64,000 nt of DNA from contig CALVVU010000003.1 in NCBI GenBank assembly GCA_944363975.1, positions 186,001 through 250,000 of the forward strand, read 5' to 3'. The first letter of the stretch is position 1; each line of letters starts with the position of its first letter. This document shows, piece by piece, positions 1 through 9,140 of this stretch. This DNA is from Candidatus Coprovivens excrementavium (GTDB lineage: Bacteria; Bacillota_I; Bacilli_A; RF39; UBA660). Under the pieces are notes generated by a model. That model was not told the origin of the DNA and made no database searches. It saw only the letters and a list, made by a program, of their open reading frames with translations. The position numbers and the translations under genes were made by a program.

Positions 1-31
1 ATTAGTTATATTCTTGTATAATTAAAGTTAG

Positions 32-37
32 TATAAT
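32..37 (+). promoter_or_regulatory. Possible -10 box before ftsA
   Basis: A perfect TATAAT lies just upstream of the ftsA Shine-Dalgarno, and a second TATAAT lies at 17-22. No good -35 is visible at the right distance and the window begins only 31 bases upstream, so the promoter is partly out of view. Confidence 0.4.
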
Positions 38-51
38 ATGGAGTGGTGAAA

Positions 52-1290
52 ATGCGTAAGATTATGGCTTGTTTAGATGTTGGCTCAGATACTGTAAAAT
101 GCGTAGTAGGTGAAATGGTTAAAAGAAAACTAAATATTTTAGCTGTAGCAGAAGCTCCTTCGAAAGGTGTTAAAAACGGAATAGTTGAAGAACCAAATTA
201 CTTATTAGAACCATTAAAAGATGTTATACAAAAATGTGAAGAAATAATCGGGCTTAAGATTAGACAACTTATTGTGTCTGTTCCTGCTAATGATGCAGAA
301 TTTCAAGTTGTTAATGGAAGTGTTGCAATAACAAATGAAGGTAATATGATAGAGGGACATGATATCGTAAGAGTTGTTCAGAAAGCTGTGAAAGGAAGAA
401 AAAATAGCGATCTTGAATATATTTCAATGATGCCGACGAGTTTTTCACTTGATGACAATCGAGTTGTTAAGGATCCTAAGGGCTTAACTTCAAAGATTTT
501 GTCAGTAAGAGGTGTTATGGTTTTAGCGCCTAAGAAAAATATTTATCCGGTTTTAGCTTGCTTAGAAAGATTAGGAATAGATGTTTTAGATATTACAATT
601 TCTTCAATCGGTGATTATTTTGAATTTAAGAATAAGGAAACAGATAAGAAAGTAGGAATAGTTATAGATTTAGGCGATGAAACAACAACGATGTCTGTTT
701 TCAATAAAGGGGTATTAACTAATACTAGTGTTGCTTTATTAGGTGGTCGTAATATAGATAATGATATATCTTATATATATAAATTACCTTTAAAGACAGC
801 TAAGGAATTGAAAGAAGAATTTGCTTTAGCTCATAAAAATATGGCTCAAGCAAGTGATGTAATAGAAGTATTAAATAAATCTTCTGAAAAAGTAAAAATC
901 AATCAATTTGAAATTAGTGAAATAGTTATGAGCAGGTTATGTGAGATACTTAATTTAAGTAAGAAAGAGATAAATCACTTAACAAAAAAAGAAATAAGTT
1001 ATATAATATTTACAGGAGGCCTAACGGAAATAAAGGACTTTAAATTAGTTTTACAAGAAGTTTATGGCAATGATGTAACTATAGGTAATATTATGGAAAT
1101 TGGTGTTCGTAATAATAAATATAGTTCATGTTTAGGTTTACTTAAGTATTATGCTTATAATGCTAAATTAAAGAATAAAGATTATTCTATATTTTCAATA
1201 GATGAACAACAAGTGTTAAGTGGGGCTAATTTGAACAATCAAAATGAAAGCGTAATAGGTAAGTTGTTCGGTTATATTTTTAATGGTTGA
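52..1290 (+). CDS. ftsA: Cell division protein FtsA
   Basis: FtsA is an actin-like ATPase that tethers FtsZ to the membrane and recruits the divisome. The actin-fold nucleotide motifs are visible: phosphate-1 near the N terminus ([14 protein letters not shown]), phosphate-2 ([14 protein letters not shown]) and the adenosine loop ([11 protein letters not shown]). The C-terminal 15-17 residues ([14 protein letters not shown]) look like the amphipathic membrane-targeting helix. Length (412 aa) is normal for the family. I take the ATG at 52 because GGAG at 40-43 sits 8 nt upstream; the in-frame GTG codons at 43 and 46 lie too close to that site. It is followed by ftsZ after 14 nt, as in most Firmicutes. 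Confidence 0.96.
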   Translation: MRKIMACLDVGSDTVKCVVGEMVKRKLNILAVAEAPSKGVKNGIVEEPNYLLEPLKDVIQKCEEIIGLKIRQLIVSVPANDAEFQVVNGSVAITNEGNMIEGHDIVRVVQKAVKGRKNSDLEYISMMPTSFSLDDNRVVKDPKGLTSKILSVRGVMVLAPKKNIYPVLACLERLGIDVLDITISSIGDYFEFKNKETDKKVGIVIDLGDETTTMSVFNKGVLTNTSVALLGGRNIDNDISYIYKLPLKTAKELKEEFALAHKNMAQASDVIEVLNKSSEKVKINQFEISEIVMSRLCEILNLSKKEINHLTKKEISYIIFTGGLTEIKDFKLVLQEVYGNDVTIGNIMEIGVRNNKYSSCLGLLKYYAYNAKLKNKDYSIFSIDEQQVLSGANLNNQNESVIGKLFGYIFNG

Positions 1291-1304
1291 TAGGAGGATT
1301 TAAG

Positions 1305-2375
1305 ATGCACGATTTAACAAGAGATCAAATAGCTAAGATAAAAGTTATTGGTGTAGGTGGCGGTGGATGTAATGCCGTTAATAGAATGATTGAGTCTGGT
1401 GTAGGTGGCGTTGATTTCATTGTTGCGAATACAGATTTACAAGTGTTAAATGTTAGTAATGCAGAAACTAAATTGCAAATAGGAAAAAATATTACAGAAG
1501 GTCTTGGAGCAGGAGCTGATCCTGAAGTTGGTCGTCAAGCTGCTTTGGAGAGTAAGTCTGATATTGAGGAAGCTTTGGCTGGAGCAGATATGATTTTTGT
1601 TACTTGTGGTTTAGGTGGTGGAACTGGAACAGGTGCTGCACCGATAGTTGCAGAAATTGCTCAAGAGCAAGGAGCCTTAACAGTTGCAATTGTAACAAAG
1701 CCATTTAAATTTGAAGGTCGTAAAAGAATGGAACAAGCTGAAGTTGGACTTGAGGAATTAAAAAAACATGTTGATACAATTATTGTTATTCCAAATGATC
1801 GATTAAGAGATATGATAGATAGAACAACACCAATTGTTGAGGCATTTAAAGAAGTTGATAATGTTTTACGTCGTGGTGTTCAATCAATATCAGATTTAAT
1901 TGCTGTTTCTGGTTTAGTTAACTTGGATTTTGCTGATGTTAAGGCAGTAATGCAAAATCGTGGAAATGCGATTATAGGAATAGGAATAGGTGTTGGTGAA
2001 GATAGAGCTATAGAAGCTGCTAAACAAGCTGTATCATCACCACTTCTTGAAACAACTATTGATGGAGCAACAGATGCAATTATTAATATTACTGGGGGTA
2101 ATTCATTAACTTTATTTGAAGCTGAGGATGCAGCAGAAGTTGTTAGAAATGCTGCTAATACTGATATAAATACGATATTTGGTGCTGTTATTAATGAAAA
2201 CTTAAATGATGAAGTTATAGTAACAGTAATTGCGACAGGTTTTGATGATGCAAGAGAACAAATAGGTGGCGGTTTAGATAATGATTTACCTAAAAATACT
2301 TCGTATATGAATGACGATGATGATTTTGATAATGTAGATATTCCACCATTTTTAAGGAATAGAGACGATTTTTAA
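1305..2375 (+). CDS. ftsZ: Cell division GTPase FtsZ
   Basis: FtsZ is the tubulin-like GTPase that forms the Z-ring. Visible features are the N-terminal [11 protein letters not shown] nucleotide loop, the tubulin signature [10 protein letters not shown], the catalytic T7 loop (NLDFADVK), a short acidic linker rich in Asp, and the C-terminal conserved peptide (DIPPFLRNR) that binds FtsA and other tethers. The ATG at 1305 follows a strong AGGAGG at 1292-1297; an upstream in-frame TTG at 1287 overlaps ftsA and has no ribosome site. The product is 356 aa, slightly shorter than in Bacillus because the linker is short. It is probably co-transcribed with ftsA and ends in an intrinsic terminator. Confidence 0.98.
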   Translation: MHDLTRDQIAKIKVIGVGGGGCNAVNRMIESGVGGVDFIVANTDLQVLNVSNAETKLQIGKNITEGLGAGADPEVGRQAALESKSDIEEALAGADMIFVTCGLGGGTGTGAAPIVAEIAQEQGALTVAIVTKPFKFEGRKRMEQAEVGLEELKKHVDTIIVIPNDRLRDMIDRTTPIVEAFKEVDNVLRRGVQSISDLIAVSGLVNLDFADVKAVMQNRGNAIIGIGIGVGEDRAIEAAKQAVSSPLLETTIDGATDAIINITGGNSLTLFEAEDAAEVVRNAANTDINTIFGAVINENLNDEVIVTVIATGFDDAREQIGGGLDNDLPKNTSYMNDDDDFDNVDIPPFLRNRDDF

Positions 2376-2391
2376 TAAATCGTTTTTTTTT
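2365..2391 (+). terminator. Intrinsic terminator of ftsAZ
   Basis: ACGATTT (2365-2371) pairs with AAATCGT (2377-2383) across a 5-nt loop and runs into a T tract. The stem overlaps the ftsZ stop codon, separating ftsAZ from the sporulation pair that follows. Confidence 0.85.
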
Positions 2392-2434
2392 GACTTTTTT
2401 CGAGAAGATAAGATGATAAATAAATGATGGTGAT

Positions 2435-3229
2435 ATGATGAAAATATATATTGATTTAGTATTGATAGTTAATTTTATATTGGATTTGATATTACTGATG
2501 AGTGTAAATTTTATTTTAAGAAGAAATGTTAGTATGAAAAGATTGGTATTAGGTAGTTTTATAGGGAATATTACATTGATATTGTTATTTATAAAAATGA
2601 GTAATTTATTATTTATTATTTTCAAATTAGTAACTTCTATTTTGATAAATGTTTGTGCTTTTGGGTATAAGGATTTTAGATATACTACAAAAAATATTAC
2701 TTATTTTTACTTAGTAAGTGTATTGTTGGGAGGTGGAATATATTTTTTAAAAAATCAATTTGCTTATAGTAATAAAGGATTAATCTTTATGGAACAAGAT
2801 ATTGGTTGGTGTTATGGAATTGTCTTTTCTTTAGGAATTTTTATGTTTTTTAAATATGTGAAATCTTTTAAAGAATTAGATAGTCATTATAGTAATTATT
2901 ATAATTGTAAAATTTATTTTGATGAGGAGAATATTTTAGAAGTTAATGCTTTTTTGGATACAGGTAATAAATTGAAAGATCCTTATAGTAATAAATCGAT
3001 TATTTTGGTTCAAGAAGAAATGATTGATAAAAGCAAAGATTATACAATGTTGTATGTTCCTTATCATAGTTTAAATAGTCGTGGTTTGTTGATGTGCTAT
3101 AAAGCATGGAAAATTGAAATAGATGGAAAGTATTGTGATAAGTTTTTAGTAGGGCTTAGTAAAGATAATTTCTTTATAGATGGAATCAATTGTATTATTA
3201 ATAATAAGATAATGGAGGGATTGAAATAA
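2435..3229 (+). CDS. spoIIGA: Pro-sigma-E processing peptidase SpoIIGA
   Basis: SpoIIGA is a membrane aspartic protease that cleaves the pro-sequence of sigma-E in the mother cell. The N-terminal half is hydrophobic with about five membrane segments, beginning MMKIYIDLVLIVNFILDL as in SpoIIGA homologues. The cytoplasmic half contains the catalytic Asp motif FLDTGN (Asp near residue 175) followed by KDPYSNK. At 264 aa it is shorter than the Bacillus protein (about 309). Its stop overlaps the start of sigE by one base (TAATG), the classical spoIIGA-sigE operon. No vegetative-type extended -10 is visible upstream. The two adjacent ATG codons leave the exact start uncertain by one residue. Confidence 0.9.
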   Translation: MMKIYIDLVLIVNFILDLILLMSVNFILRRNVSMKRLVLGSFIGNITLILLFIKMSNLLFIIFKLVTSILINVCAFGYKDFRYTTKNITYFYLVSVLLGGGIYFLKNQFAYSNKGLIFMEQDIGWCYGIVFSLGIFMFFKYVKSFKELDSHYSNYYNCKIYFDEENILEVNAFLDTGNKLKDPYSNKSIILVQEEMIDKSKDYTMLYVPYHSLNSRGLLMCYKAWKIEIDGKYCDKFLVGLSKDNFFIDGINCIINNKIMEGLK

Positions 3230-3918
3230 TGTTAAATTTTATTAAGAAAGTTTTACTTGGGTTGTTTGGAAAATATAATCAATTTTATTTTGTTGGTAAT
3301 AATGATACATTACCAGCACCTCTTGATAAAAATGAAGAATTGAATTTGTTAATAAAAGCACAACAAGGAGATATAGAGGCACGTAATAAATTGATTGAAC
3401 ATAATTTACGATTAGTAGTTTTTATCGCTAAAAAATATGAAACAACTTTAGATAATTTAGAAGATATTGTAAGCATTGGAACAATTGGTTTAATAAAAGG
3501 TATTAATACTTATAAAATAGATAAAAATATTCGTTTAGCAACATATGCTTCAAGATGTATTTCTAATGAAATATTAATGTATTTACGTAAAAATAAAAAA
3601 AGAGTAAGTGATATAAGTTTTGAAGAGGCATTAACATATGATGCTGAGGGTAATGAGTTACATTTGGAAGATATTATTAGTGAGGATGATGATATAACTT
3701 ATCGCGAATATGAGAAACAAACAGATATAGAAGTTTTAAAAAATTATTTGGATAAATTAAATGAAAGAGATAAGAAAATAATGATTATGAGATATGGTCT
3801 TTATAATACTCAGGAATATACGCAAAAGGAAGTGGCAGAGTTATTAGGAATAAGTCAATCTTATATATCTCGTATTGAAAAGAAAGTAATAAAAAAGCTT
3901 CGATTGCATTTGGAATAG
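3229..3918 (+). CDS. sigE: RNA polymerase sporulation sigma factor SigE (pro-form)
   Basis: This is a sigma-70 family factor matching SigE of the mother cell. It has a basic, amphipathic N-terminal pro-sequence of about 25-28 residues before the DTLPAPL segment, where SpoIIGA would cleave. Region 2 is highly conserved (NLRLVVFIAKKYE, IGTIGLIKGINTYK, LATYASRCISNEILMYLRK), and region 4 carries the -35-binding HTH (TQKEVAELLGISQSYISR). Length 229 aa compares with 239 in Bacillus. It is translationally coupled to spoIIGA. The sigG gene that normally follows in Bacillus is absent here; a different membrane protein comes next. Confidence 0.95.
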   Translation: MLNFIKKVLLGLFGKYNQFYFVGNNDTLPAPLDKNEELNLLIKAQQGDIEARNKLIEHNLRLVVFIAKKYETTLDNLEDIVSIGTIGLIKGINTYKIDKNIRLATYASRCISNEILMYLRKNKKRVSDISFEEALTYDAEGNELHLEDIISEDDDITYREYEKQTDIEVLKNYLDKLNERDKKIMIMRYGLYNTQEYTQKEVAELLGISQSYISRIEKKVIKKLRLHLE

Positions 3919-3929
3919 CTTTGCAATTG

Positions 3930-3938
3930 TGTTATACT
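3930..3938 (+). promoter_or_regulatory. Extended -10 promoter
   Basis: TGTTATACT (TGn plus -10 hexamer) lies just after sigE. The predicted start near 3945 gives a leader of about 20 nt for the gene at 3964. A second TATAAT at 3946-3951 is also possible. Confidence 0.55.
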
Positions 3939-3963
3939 TTAAGGGTATAATAGGAGTGGTAGT

Positions 3964-4713
3964 ATGGGGATAATTAAAATTGAAAAAGATTTAAAAGCTA
4001 ATGTTACAGGTTCTACTACTAATGTTAAGAAAAATGTTTATGATATAAATGATAGTTTGGATTCTTTAAATAATCTTAGTACTTACGAAGGAAATGACAT
4101 AAATCAAGATGCAAATGTTGGTACTAAGGATACGGCAAGAATAAAAAATGAAATCAGTATAGTTAGAGCATGTGTAAGAACAAGTGTGAAGAGTTTTTTT
4201 AGTTCGATAATAGATATTTTGATTTTAGGAGGAATTATCTTTTCTTTACTTTATTTTACAGGATGGATAAATGAGGTTAAGTCTTTTTTTATTAATATTA
4301 TATCAAGAACTGGAGAAACATTTATTTTTTATTTAATAGGTTGTTTGATATTGTTGTTATGTTGTTTAATAGTTAGAGGTAATATAAGGGGAAGTATAAA
4401 AGGAATATTTAAATATAAGTATTTAAATAAAATAAATATTTATATTTATGATGGATTTATAGTTATTTGGAATATAATTTTTTATATTTTTATAGCTGTA
4501 TTGTTCTTTTTGTTAGTAAATAATTATCAAGATATTTTTAAGTTGTTAGTTAAAGTTAAATTTATGAATACAGCTAATATTACTATAGAAGGGTATTCTT
4601 ATATTAAATATATTATAGTAGTCGTTATTTCTTTATTTTTAAGCCTTAATTCATTAAGGTGTGTTAGTTTGGTTCATCGATTGAATAAATTTGTATTAGA
4701 AGATGAAGTTTAA
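3964..4713 (+). CDS. Uncharacterised multi-span membrane protein
   Basis: I do not recognise this 249-aa protein. The first 65 residues are hydrophilic and Asn/Asp-rich. They are followed by about four hydrophobic stretches: residues near 75-95 (IIDILILGGIIFSLLYF), 115-135, 165-190 and 215-235. There is no signal peptide and no catalytic motif. The layout (soluble N-terminal part, four spans, short tail) resembles small envelope proteins rather than a transporter. The start ATG follows AGGAG at 3952-3956. It has its own promoter after sigE, so it need not be a sporulation gene, although it sits where sigG is found in Bacillus. Confidence 0.8.
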   Translation: MGIIKIEKDLKANVTGSTTNVKKNVYDINDSLDSLNNLSTYEGNDINQDANVGTKDTARIKNEISIVRACVRTSVKSFFSSIIDILILGGIIFSLLYFTGWINEVKSFFINIISRTGETFIFYLIGCLILLLCCLIVRGNIRGSIKGIFKYKYLNKINIYIYDGFIVIWNIIFYIFIAVLFFLLVNNYQDIFKLLVKVKFMNTANITIEGYSYIKYIIVVVISLFLSLNSLRCVSLVHRLNKFVLEDEV

Positions 4714-4718
4714 ATTAT

Positions 4719-4750
4719 AAGGACAATTGATTATTTGGTTGTCTTTTTTT
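4719..4750 (+). terminator. Intrinsic terminator
   Basis: AAGGACAA (4719-4726) pairs with TTGTCTTT (4739-4746), with one G-T pair, followed by a T run. The rlmN promoter begins about 20 nt further on. Confidence 0.8.
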
Positions 4751-4770
4751 TATTAATTTCATTTTATTTA

Positions 4771-4779
4771 TGATATAAT
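4771..4779 (+). promoter_or_regulatory. Extended -10 promoter of rlmN operon
   Basis: TGATATAAT is a perfect extended -10. The predicted start near 4786 leaves a leader of only about 10-12 nt before the rlmN start, so the transcript would begin at the AGGTG ribosome site. Confidence 0.75.
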
Positions 4780-4795
4780 TATAATAGGTGTAAAT

Positions 4796-5818
4796 ATGAT
4801 GAATATATATGGTATAAAAAGAGAAGATTTAGAAAATTATTTTTTAGATATGAATGAGAAAAAGTTTAAAGCTTTACAAGTTTTTGAGTGGCTTTATGAA
4901 AAGAAAGTTTCTTCTTTTTTTAGTATGACTAATATTAAGAAAGATTTACAAGAGAAATTAGATCGAGATTTTTCTTTTAGAATGATTAAGATTCAAAAGA
5001 AACAAGAGGATAAAGATACAAAAAAATATTTATTTAAATTGTTCGATGATAATTATGTGGAAGCTGTTTTAATGCAACATGATTATGGCTTATCAGTTTG
5101 TGTTAGTAGTGAAGTTGGTTGTAATATGGGGTGTGCTTTTTGTGAATCTGGAAGATTAAAAAAGGTACGAAATCTAGGTAGTTATGAAATGGTTCAACAA
5201 ATTATGTTAATAGAGGAAGATATAAAGAAACGTATATCTAGTGTTGTAATTATGGGAATAGGGGAACCTCTTGATAATTATGATAATGTAATGGATTTTA
5301 TTAAAATAATTAATGATCCTAAAGGTTTAGCTATTGGTGCGAGACATATTACTTTATCTACTTGTGGAATAATTCCTAAAATGAAAGAGTTAATGAAAGA
5401 GAATTTACAGATAAACTTGGCGGTCTCCTTACATGCTCCTAATACACAATTAAGAGATAAACTGATGCCAATTAATAAGGCGTATAAATTGAATGATTTA
5501 ATGGATACTATAAAAAAATATATTTATGAAACAAATCGTCGTGTTACTATAGAATATATAATGTTAAATGATGTAAATGATAATGAGACTCAAGCTTTAG
5601 AATTAGCTTCTTTATTAAAGGGAATGAATGTTTATGTTAATTTGATTCCTTATAATGAGACTAATCATATTGAGTTTAAAAGAGCTAATAAGGAAAAGAT
5701 TTTGAAATTTTATGATATCTTGAAGAAAAAAGGTATAAATGTTACGATAAGAAGAGAGTTTGGTAGTAATATAGATGCAGCTTGTGGGCAACTTAGAAGT
5801 AAAGAGGTGAAAGCATGA
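4796..5818 (+). CDS. rlmN: Dual-specificity 23S rRNA/tRNA adenine-C2 methyltransferase RlmN
   Basis: RlmN is a radical SAM enzyme that methylates C2 of A2503 in 23S rRNA and A37 of some tRNAs. The CxxxCxxC cluster motif is visible in CNMGCAFCES, followed by the SAM-binding MGIGEPLDNYD. The C-terminal GSNIDAACGQLR contains the second catalytic Cys. Length 340 aa is typical. Two tandem ATGs (4796, 4799) make the start uncertain by one residue. It is the first gene of a tightly packed operon rlmN-stp-prkC-rsgA-rpe, overlapping stp by 4 nt. Confidence 0.95.
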   Translation: MMNIYGIKREDLENYFLDMNEKKFKALQVFEWLYEKKVSSFFSMTNIKKDLQEKLDRDFSFRMIKIQKKQEDKDTKKYLFKLFDDNYVEAVLMQHDYGLSVCVSSEVGCNMGCAFCESGRLKKVRNLGSYEMVQQIMLIEEDIKKRISSVVIMGIGEPLDNYDNVMDFIKIINDPKGLAIGARHITLSTCGIIPKMKELMKENLQINLAVSLHAPNTQLRDKLMPINKAYKLNDLMDTIKKYIYETNRRVTIEYIMLNDVNDNETQALELASLLKGMNVYVNLIPYNETNHIEFKRANKEKILKFYDILKKKGINVTIRREFGSNIDAACGQLRSKEVKA

Positions 5819-6564
5819 GATCATTTTATTTAACAGATTCAGGAAAGGTAAGAGATCATAATGAGGATTCTGTTACAATTTTAAAAAATGCTAATAATGA
5901 ATATTTACTTATTGTAGCTGATGGAATGGGCGGTCATAGAGCTGGAGAGGTAGCAAGTTCTATTTCAGTTAATCATATGGGAAAAAAATTTTCCGAAAAG
6001 AATACGATTGGTTCAAAGTTAGAAGCAATTAACTGGATGAAGGATAATATTAGTCAGATTAATCAAGAAATACTTGATTATACAAAGGAACATCCTGAGG
6101 CTATGGGAATGGGAACAACAACAGTAATGGCTTTGCTTACAGATTCTTATTTACTATTTGGGAATATTGGTGATTCTTCTGGTTTTGTTTTTAAGAAAGG
6201 TAAATTAACTAAGGTTACTAATGATCATACTTTGGTAAATCTTTTAGTAGCTGCAGGAGATTTGACGGAAGAAGAAGCTAAATATCATCCTAAGAGAAAT
6301 GTATTAATGAAGGCTTTAGGTAGTAGTGATAAGGCTGATTTAGATGTTTTTGATGTAGTAGATATGGATGTTGATGGGATTTTACTTTGTAGTGATGGCT
6401 TAACTTCGATGTTGACTAAGGAACAAATTGAGAAGGTTCTTAATGATAAGGATTTGGAGATAGAAGAACAAGTCATTAAACTTATTCGAAAAAGTAATGC
6501 TCGTGGTGGAACAGATAATATTTCGATCGCTTATTTAAGTCTTGAAAGTGGTGAAGATTTATGA
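5815..6564 (+). CDS. stp: PP2C-family Ser/Thr protein phosphatase (Stp/PrpC)
   Basis: This PPM/PP2C phosphatase reverses phosphorylation by the PASTA kinase encoded next. Family motifs appear in order: DSGKVRDHNEDSV, VADGMGGHRAGE (metal-binding Asp and Gly), GDSSGF, LCSDGLTSML and GGTDNIS near the C terminus. Length 249 aa matches Bacillus PrpC. Its ATG overlaps the rlmN stop (ATGA), and its own stop overlaps the kinase start in the same way, indicating translational coupling and balanced production of phosphatase and kinase. Confidence 0.95.
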   Translation: MRSFYLTDSGKVRDHNEDSVTILKNANNEYLLIVADGMGGHRAGEVASSISVNHMGKKFSEKNTIGSKLEAINWMKDNISQINQEILDYTKEHPEAMGMGTTTVMALLTDSYLLFGNIGDSSGFVFKKGKLTKVTNDHTLVNLLVAAGDLTEEEAKYHPKRNVLMKALGSSDKADLDVFDVVDMDVDGILLCSDGLTSMLTKEQIEKVLNDKDLEIEEQVIKLIRKSNARGGTDNISIAYLSLESGEDL

Positions 6565-8306
6565 TAATGAAGGGACAAAAAATTAATGATCGTTATCAGA
6601 TAATAAAGTCTATTGGTGAAGGTGGAATGGCTAATGTTTATTTGGCTTATGACACTATTTTGGACAGGGATGTCGCAGTTAAAGTATTGCGTGGAGATTT
6701 ATCTAATGATGAGAAGTTTGTTAGAAGATTCCAAAGAGAAGCTTTAAATGCAAGTAGTTTAAGTCATCCTAATATTGTTGAAGTTTATGATGTTGGTGAT
6801 GATAATGGTCAGTATTTTATTGTTATGGAATATATTGAGGGAAAGAATCTAAAAGATTTACTAAAGAAACGTGGTAAGTTAACTACTTCAGAAGTCGTTG
6901 ATATTATGACTCAGATTGCTGATGGATTGTCTGTAGCTCATGATTCTTATATTATTCATAGAGATATTAAGCCTCAAAATATTATGATTTTAGAAAACGG
7001 TTTAGTTAAGATAACTGATTTTGGTATTGCAATGGCAATGAATGCAACGCAATTAACACAAACAAATTCAGTTATGGGAAGTGTTCATTATTTACCACCT
7101 GAACAAGCTAGCGGCAAAGGTTCGACATTAAAAAGTGATATTTATTCGATGGGTATTTTGATGTATGAGTTATTGACTGGTAAATTACCTTATCGTGGAG
7201 ATAATGCGGTTGAAATTGCTTTGAAGCATTTGAAAGAGCCTCTTCCTAGTATTAGAGATGAATTGCCTGATTTACCACAAAGTGTAGAAAATATTATTTT
7301 AAAAAGTGCAGCTAAAAATCCAAAGAATCGTTATAATGACGCTCGAGAAATGTATGAAGATTTAAAAACTTGTTTAGATGAATCAAGAATTAATGAGCCA
7401 AGATATGAGTATCAGTATCCTGAGTTGGATAGTGACAATAAAAAATTTACAAAACAAGTTGAAAAGGCTATAAGTGTTGAAGAAGACGATGGTGATAATG
7501 ATCAGGTTGAAGTAAAAAAAGTAAGTGATTCTGAATTGAAGAAAGAAAATAAGATATTAGTTATTTTAGCTGCTATTTTTGTAGGATTAGTTGTAATTGT
7601 TGCAGCGTTTGTTTTGTTCTTGCCTTCTATTTTAAAGCAAGATGATATAACTGTTCCTGAAGTAGCAGGTAAGACAGTTAGTGAAGTTGTTAATGAGTTA
7701 CAAGATTTAGGTTTTGAAGTAGCTGATGAAACGGTTGATATTAGTGATGATAAAGTAGAAGAGGGAAAGGTAGTTAAAACTAATCCTCCTAGTGGAGCTA
7801 AGAGAACTGAAGGAACAGTTGTTACAATTTATGTTTCAACAGGTGATTCAAAATATGAGATAGAAGATTATACGGGAAAGAATTATTTAGAAGTTAAAGG
7901 AGCTTTAGAAGCTTATAATATTTTAGTATATGTTGAAAAGAAAGATGTTAAGAATCCTGAAGATTATGATGAAGGTGAAATAATTGATCAGGATGTTAAA
8001 GCTGGAGAAAAATTAGGAGCAAGAGATAGTATTACTTTATATATTCCAAATGTTGATGCTAAATATCCTGATTTTACAGATGGTTCATATACAGTTGAAG
8101 ATGTTCAACAGTTCTGTGATAAACATAATATTACTTTGGAAATTGTTAATGAAGAGAATTCAAGTTACGATGAAGGTACAATCTTTAAACAAAGTAGACC
8201 AGAAGGATATACAGTTACTAGTGGCACTAAGTTAATTATTTATGTGGCTTCGGCGCCTTCAGAAAATGAAGAACCTGCAGATGATGATTGTGGTGGTTTG
8301 TGTTAG
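6561..8306 (+). CDS. prkC: PASTA-domain Ser/Thr protein kinase (PrkC/StkP type)
   Basis: This membrane kinase senses peptidoglycan fragments and regulates wall growth and division. The kinase domain occupies residues ~12-275: glycine loop GEGGMANVYLA, VAVK lysine, HRDIKPQNI catalytic loop, DFGIA, and an activation loop rich in Thr before GSVHYLPPEQA. A single transmembrane helix lies at ~331-354. It is followed by three extracellular PASTA repeats (~361-428, ~430-496, ~497-568), each ending in a TVVTIYVS-like strand. A short acidic tail ends with two cysteines (DDDCGGLC), which is unusual. The start overlaps the stp stop; an in-frame ATG two codons later is an alternative. Confidence 0.96.
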   Translation: MIMKGQKINDRYQIIKSIGEGGMANVYLAYDTILDRDVAVKVLRGDLSNDEKFVRRFQREALNASSLSHPNIVEVYDVGDDNGQYFIVMEYIEGKNLKDLLKKRGKLTTSEVVDIMTQIADGLSVAHDSYIIHRDIKPQNIMILENGLVKITDFGIAMAMNATQLTQTNSVMGSVHYLPPEQASGKGSTLKSDIYSMGILMYELLTGKLPYRGDNAVEIALKHLKEPLPSIRDELPDLPQSVENIILKSAAKNPKNRYNDAREMYEDLKTCLDESRINEPRYEYQYPELDSDNKKFTKQVEKAISVEEDDGDNDQVEVKKVSDSELKKENKILVILAAIFVGLVVIVAAFVLFLPSILKQDDITVPEVAGKTVSEVVNELQDLGFEVADETVDISDDKVEEGKVVKTNPPSGAKRTEGTVVTIYVSTGDSKYEIEDYTGKNYLEVKGALEAYNILVYVEKKDVKNPEDYDEGEIIDQDVKAGEKLGARDSITLYIPNVDAKYPDFTDGSYTVEDVQQFCDKHNITLEIVNEENSSYDEGTIFKQSRPEGYTVTSGTKLIIYVASAPSENEEPADDDCGGLC

Positions 8307-9140
8307 ATGAATGGTCAAATTGTACGTGTAATTAGTAATTTATATACGGTTAAAGTTGATGATCAACTTTATGGTTGTCGAGCAAGAGGTATTTTTCGCA
8401 AGAATAAAATTAGTCCAATTGTAGGTGATAATGTTATTATTGATGTTGATAATAATATAATTACGGATATATTGCCTCGTCGCAATGAACTTAACAGACC
8501 AGTGATTGCTAATATAGATGTAGCTATTATTGTAACTAGTACTAAGAAGCCTAATTTGGATTTGAATTTATTAGATAAATTATTAAGTATTATTATTTTT
8601 AATGAAATTGAGCCAATTATATGTTTTACGAAAATGGATTTACTTAATGAAGTAGAAAAAGAAACTATTGAATCATTACGTCGTTATTATGAGATGATTG
8701 GAATTAAGGTTGTTTATAATACGGAGACTAATGATATAAAGAAGTTAATAAAAAATAAATTAGTTGTTTTAGCTGGACAAACTGGAGCTGGAAAAAGTAG
8801 TTTATTAAATAGATTAGATGAAAGATTAAATATAAAAACTGATGAAATAAGCGAGGCTTTGGGTAGAGGTAAGCATACTACAAGACATGTTGAACTTTAT
8901 CCAATTGCTGACGGTTTTATTGCTGATACACCTGGATTTTCGGCATTGGATTTAAAAGATATGAATAAAGAACAACTTAGAGATACTTTTTGTGAATTTA
9001 AGAATTATGAATGTAAATTTAGAGATTGTATGCATCATAGAGAAAAAGATTGTGGAGTTAAAGATGCTTTAAAGGATAAAATGATACTACAATCTAGATA
9101 TAATAATTATTTATTATTTTTGGAGGAAGTTGGAAAATGA
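8307..9140 (+). CDS. rsgA: Ribosome small-subunit biogenesis GTPase RsgA
   Basis: RsgA is a circularly permuted GTPase that acts late in 30S maturation. An N-terminal OB-fold is followed by the permuted G motifs: G4-like TSTKKPNLD and CFTKMD, then the P-loop GQTGAGKSSLLN at ~157, and G3 DTPGF. A C-terminal zinc knuckle has Cys/His residues spaced as in CKFRDCMHHREKDC. The length of 277 aa is normal. The ATG directly follows the prkC stop with no gap, and the stop overlaps rpe (ATGA). Confidence 0.95.
   Translation: MNGQIVRVISNLYTVKVDDQLYGCRARGIFRKNKISPIVGDNVIIDVDNNIITDILPRRNELNRPVIANIDVAIIVTSTKKPNLDLNLLDKLLSIIIFNEIEPIICFTKMDLLNEVEKETIESLRRYYEMIGIKVVYNTETNDIKKLIKNKLVVLAGQTGAGKSSLLNRLDERLNIKTDEISEALGRGKHTTRHVELYPIADGFIADTPGFSALDLKDMNKEQLRDTFCEFKNYECKFRDCMHHREKDCGVKDALKDKMILQSRYNNYLLFLEEVGK

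Noticed and set aside
2290-2625. Minus-strand open frame of 111 codons over the end of ftsZ and start of spoIIGA
   Set aside because: It is antisense to two recognised genes, has Asn/Ile/Lys-rich composition typical of reversed AT-rich coding DNA, and no ribosome site.
7646-8265. Out-of-frame open stretch within the PASTA repeats of prkC as a separate small gene
   Set aside because: The frame near 8050-8235 has no ribosome site and is fully covered by recognisable PASTA coding sequence.
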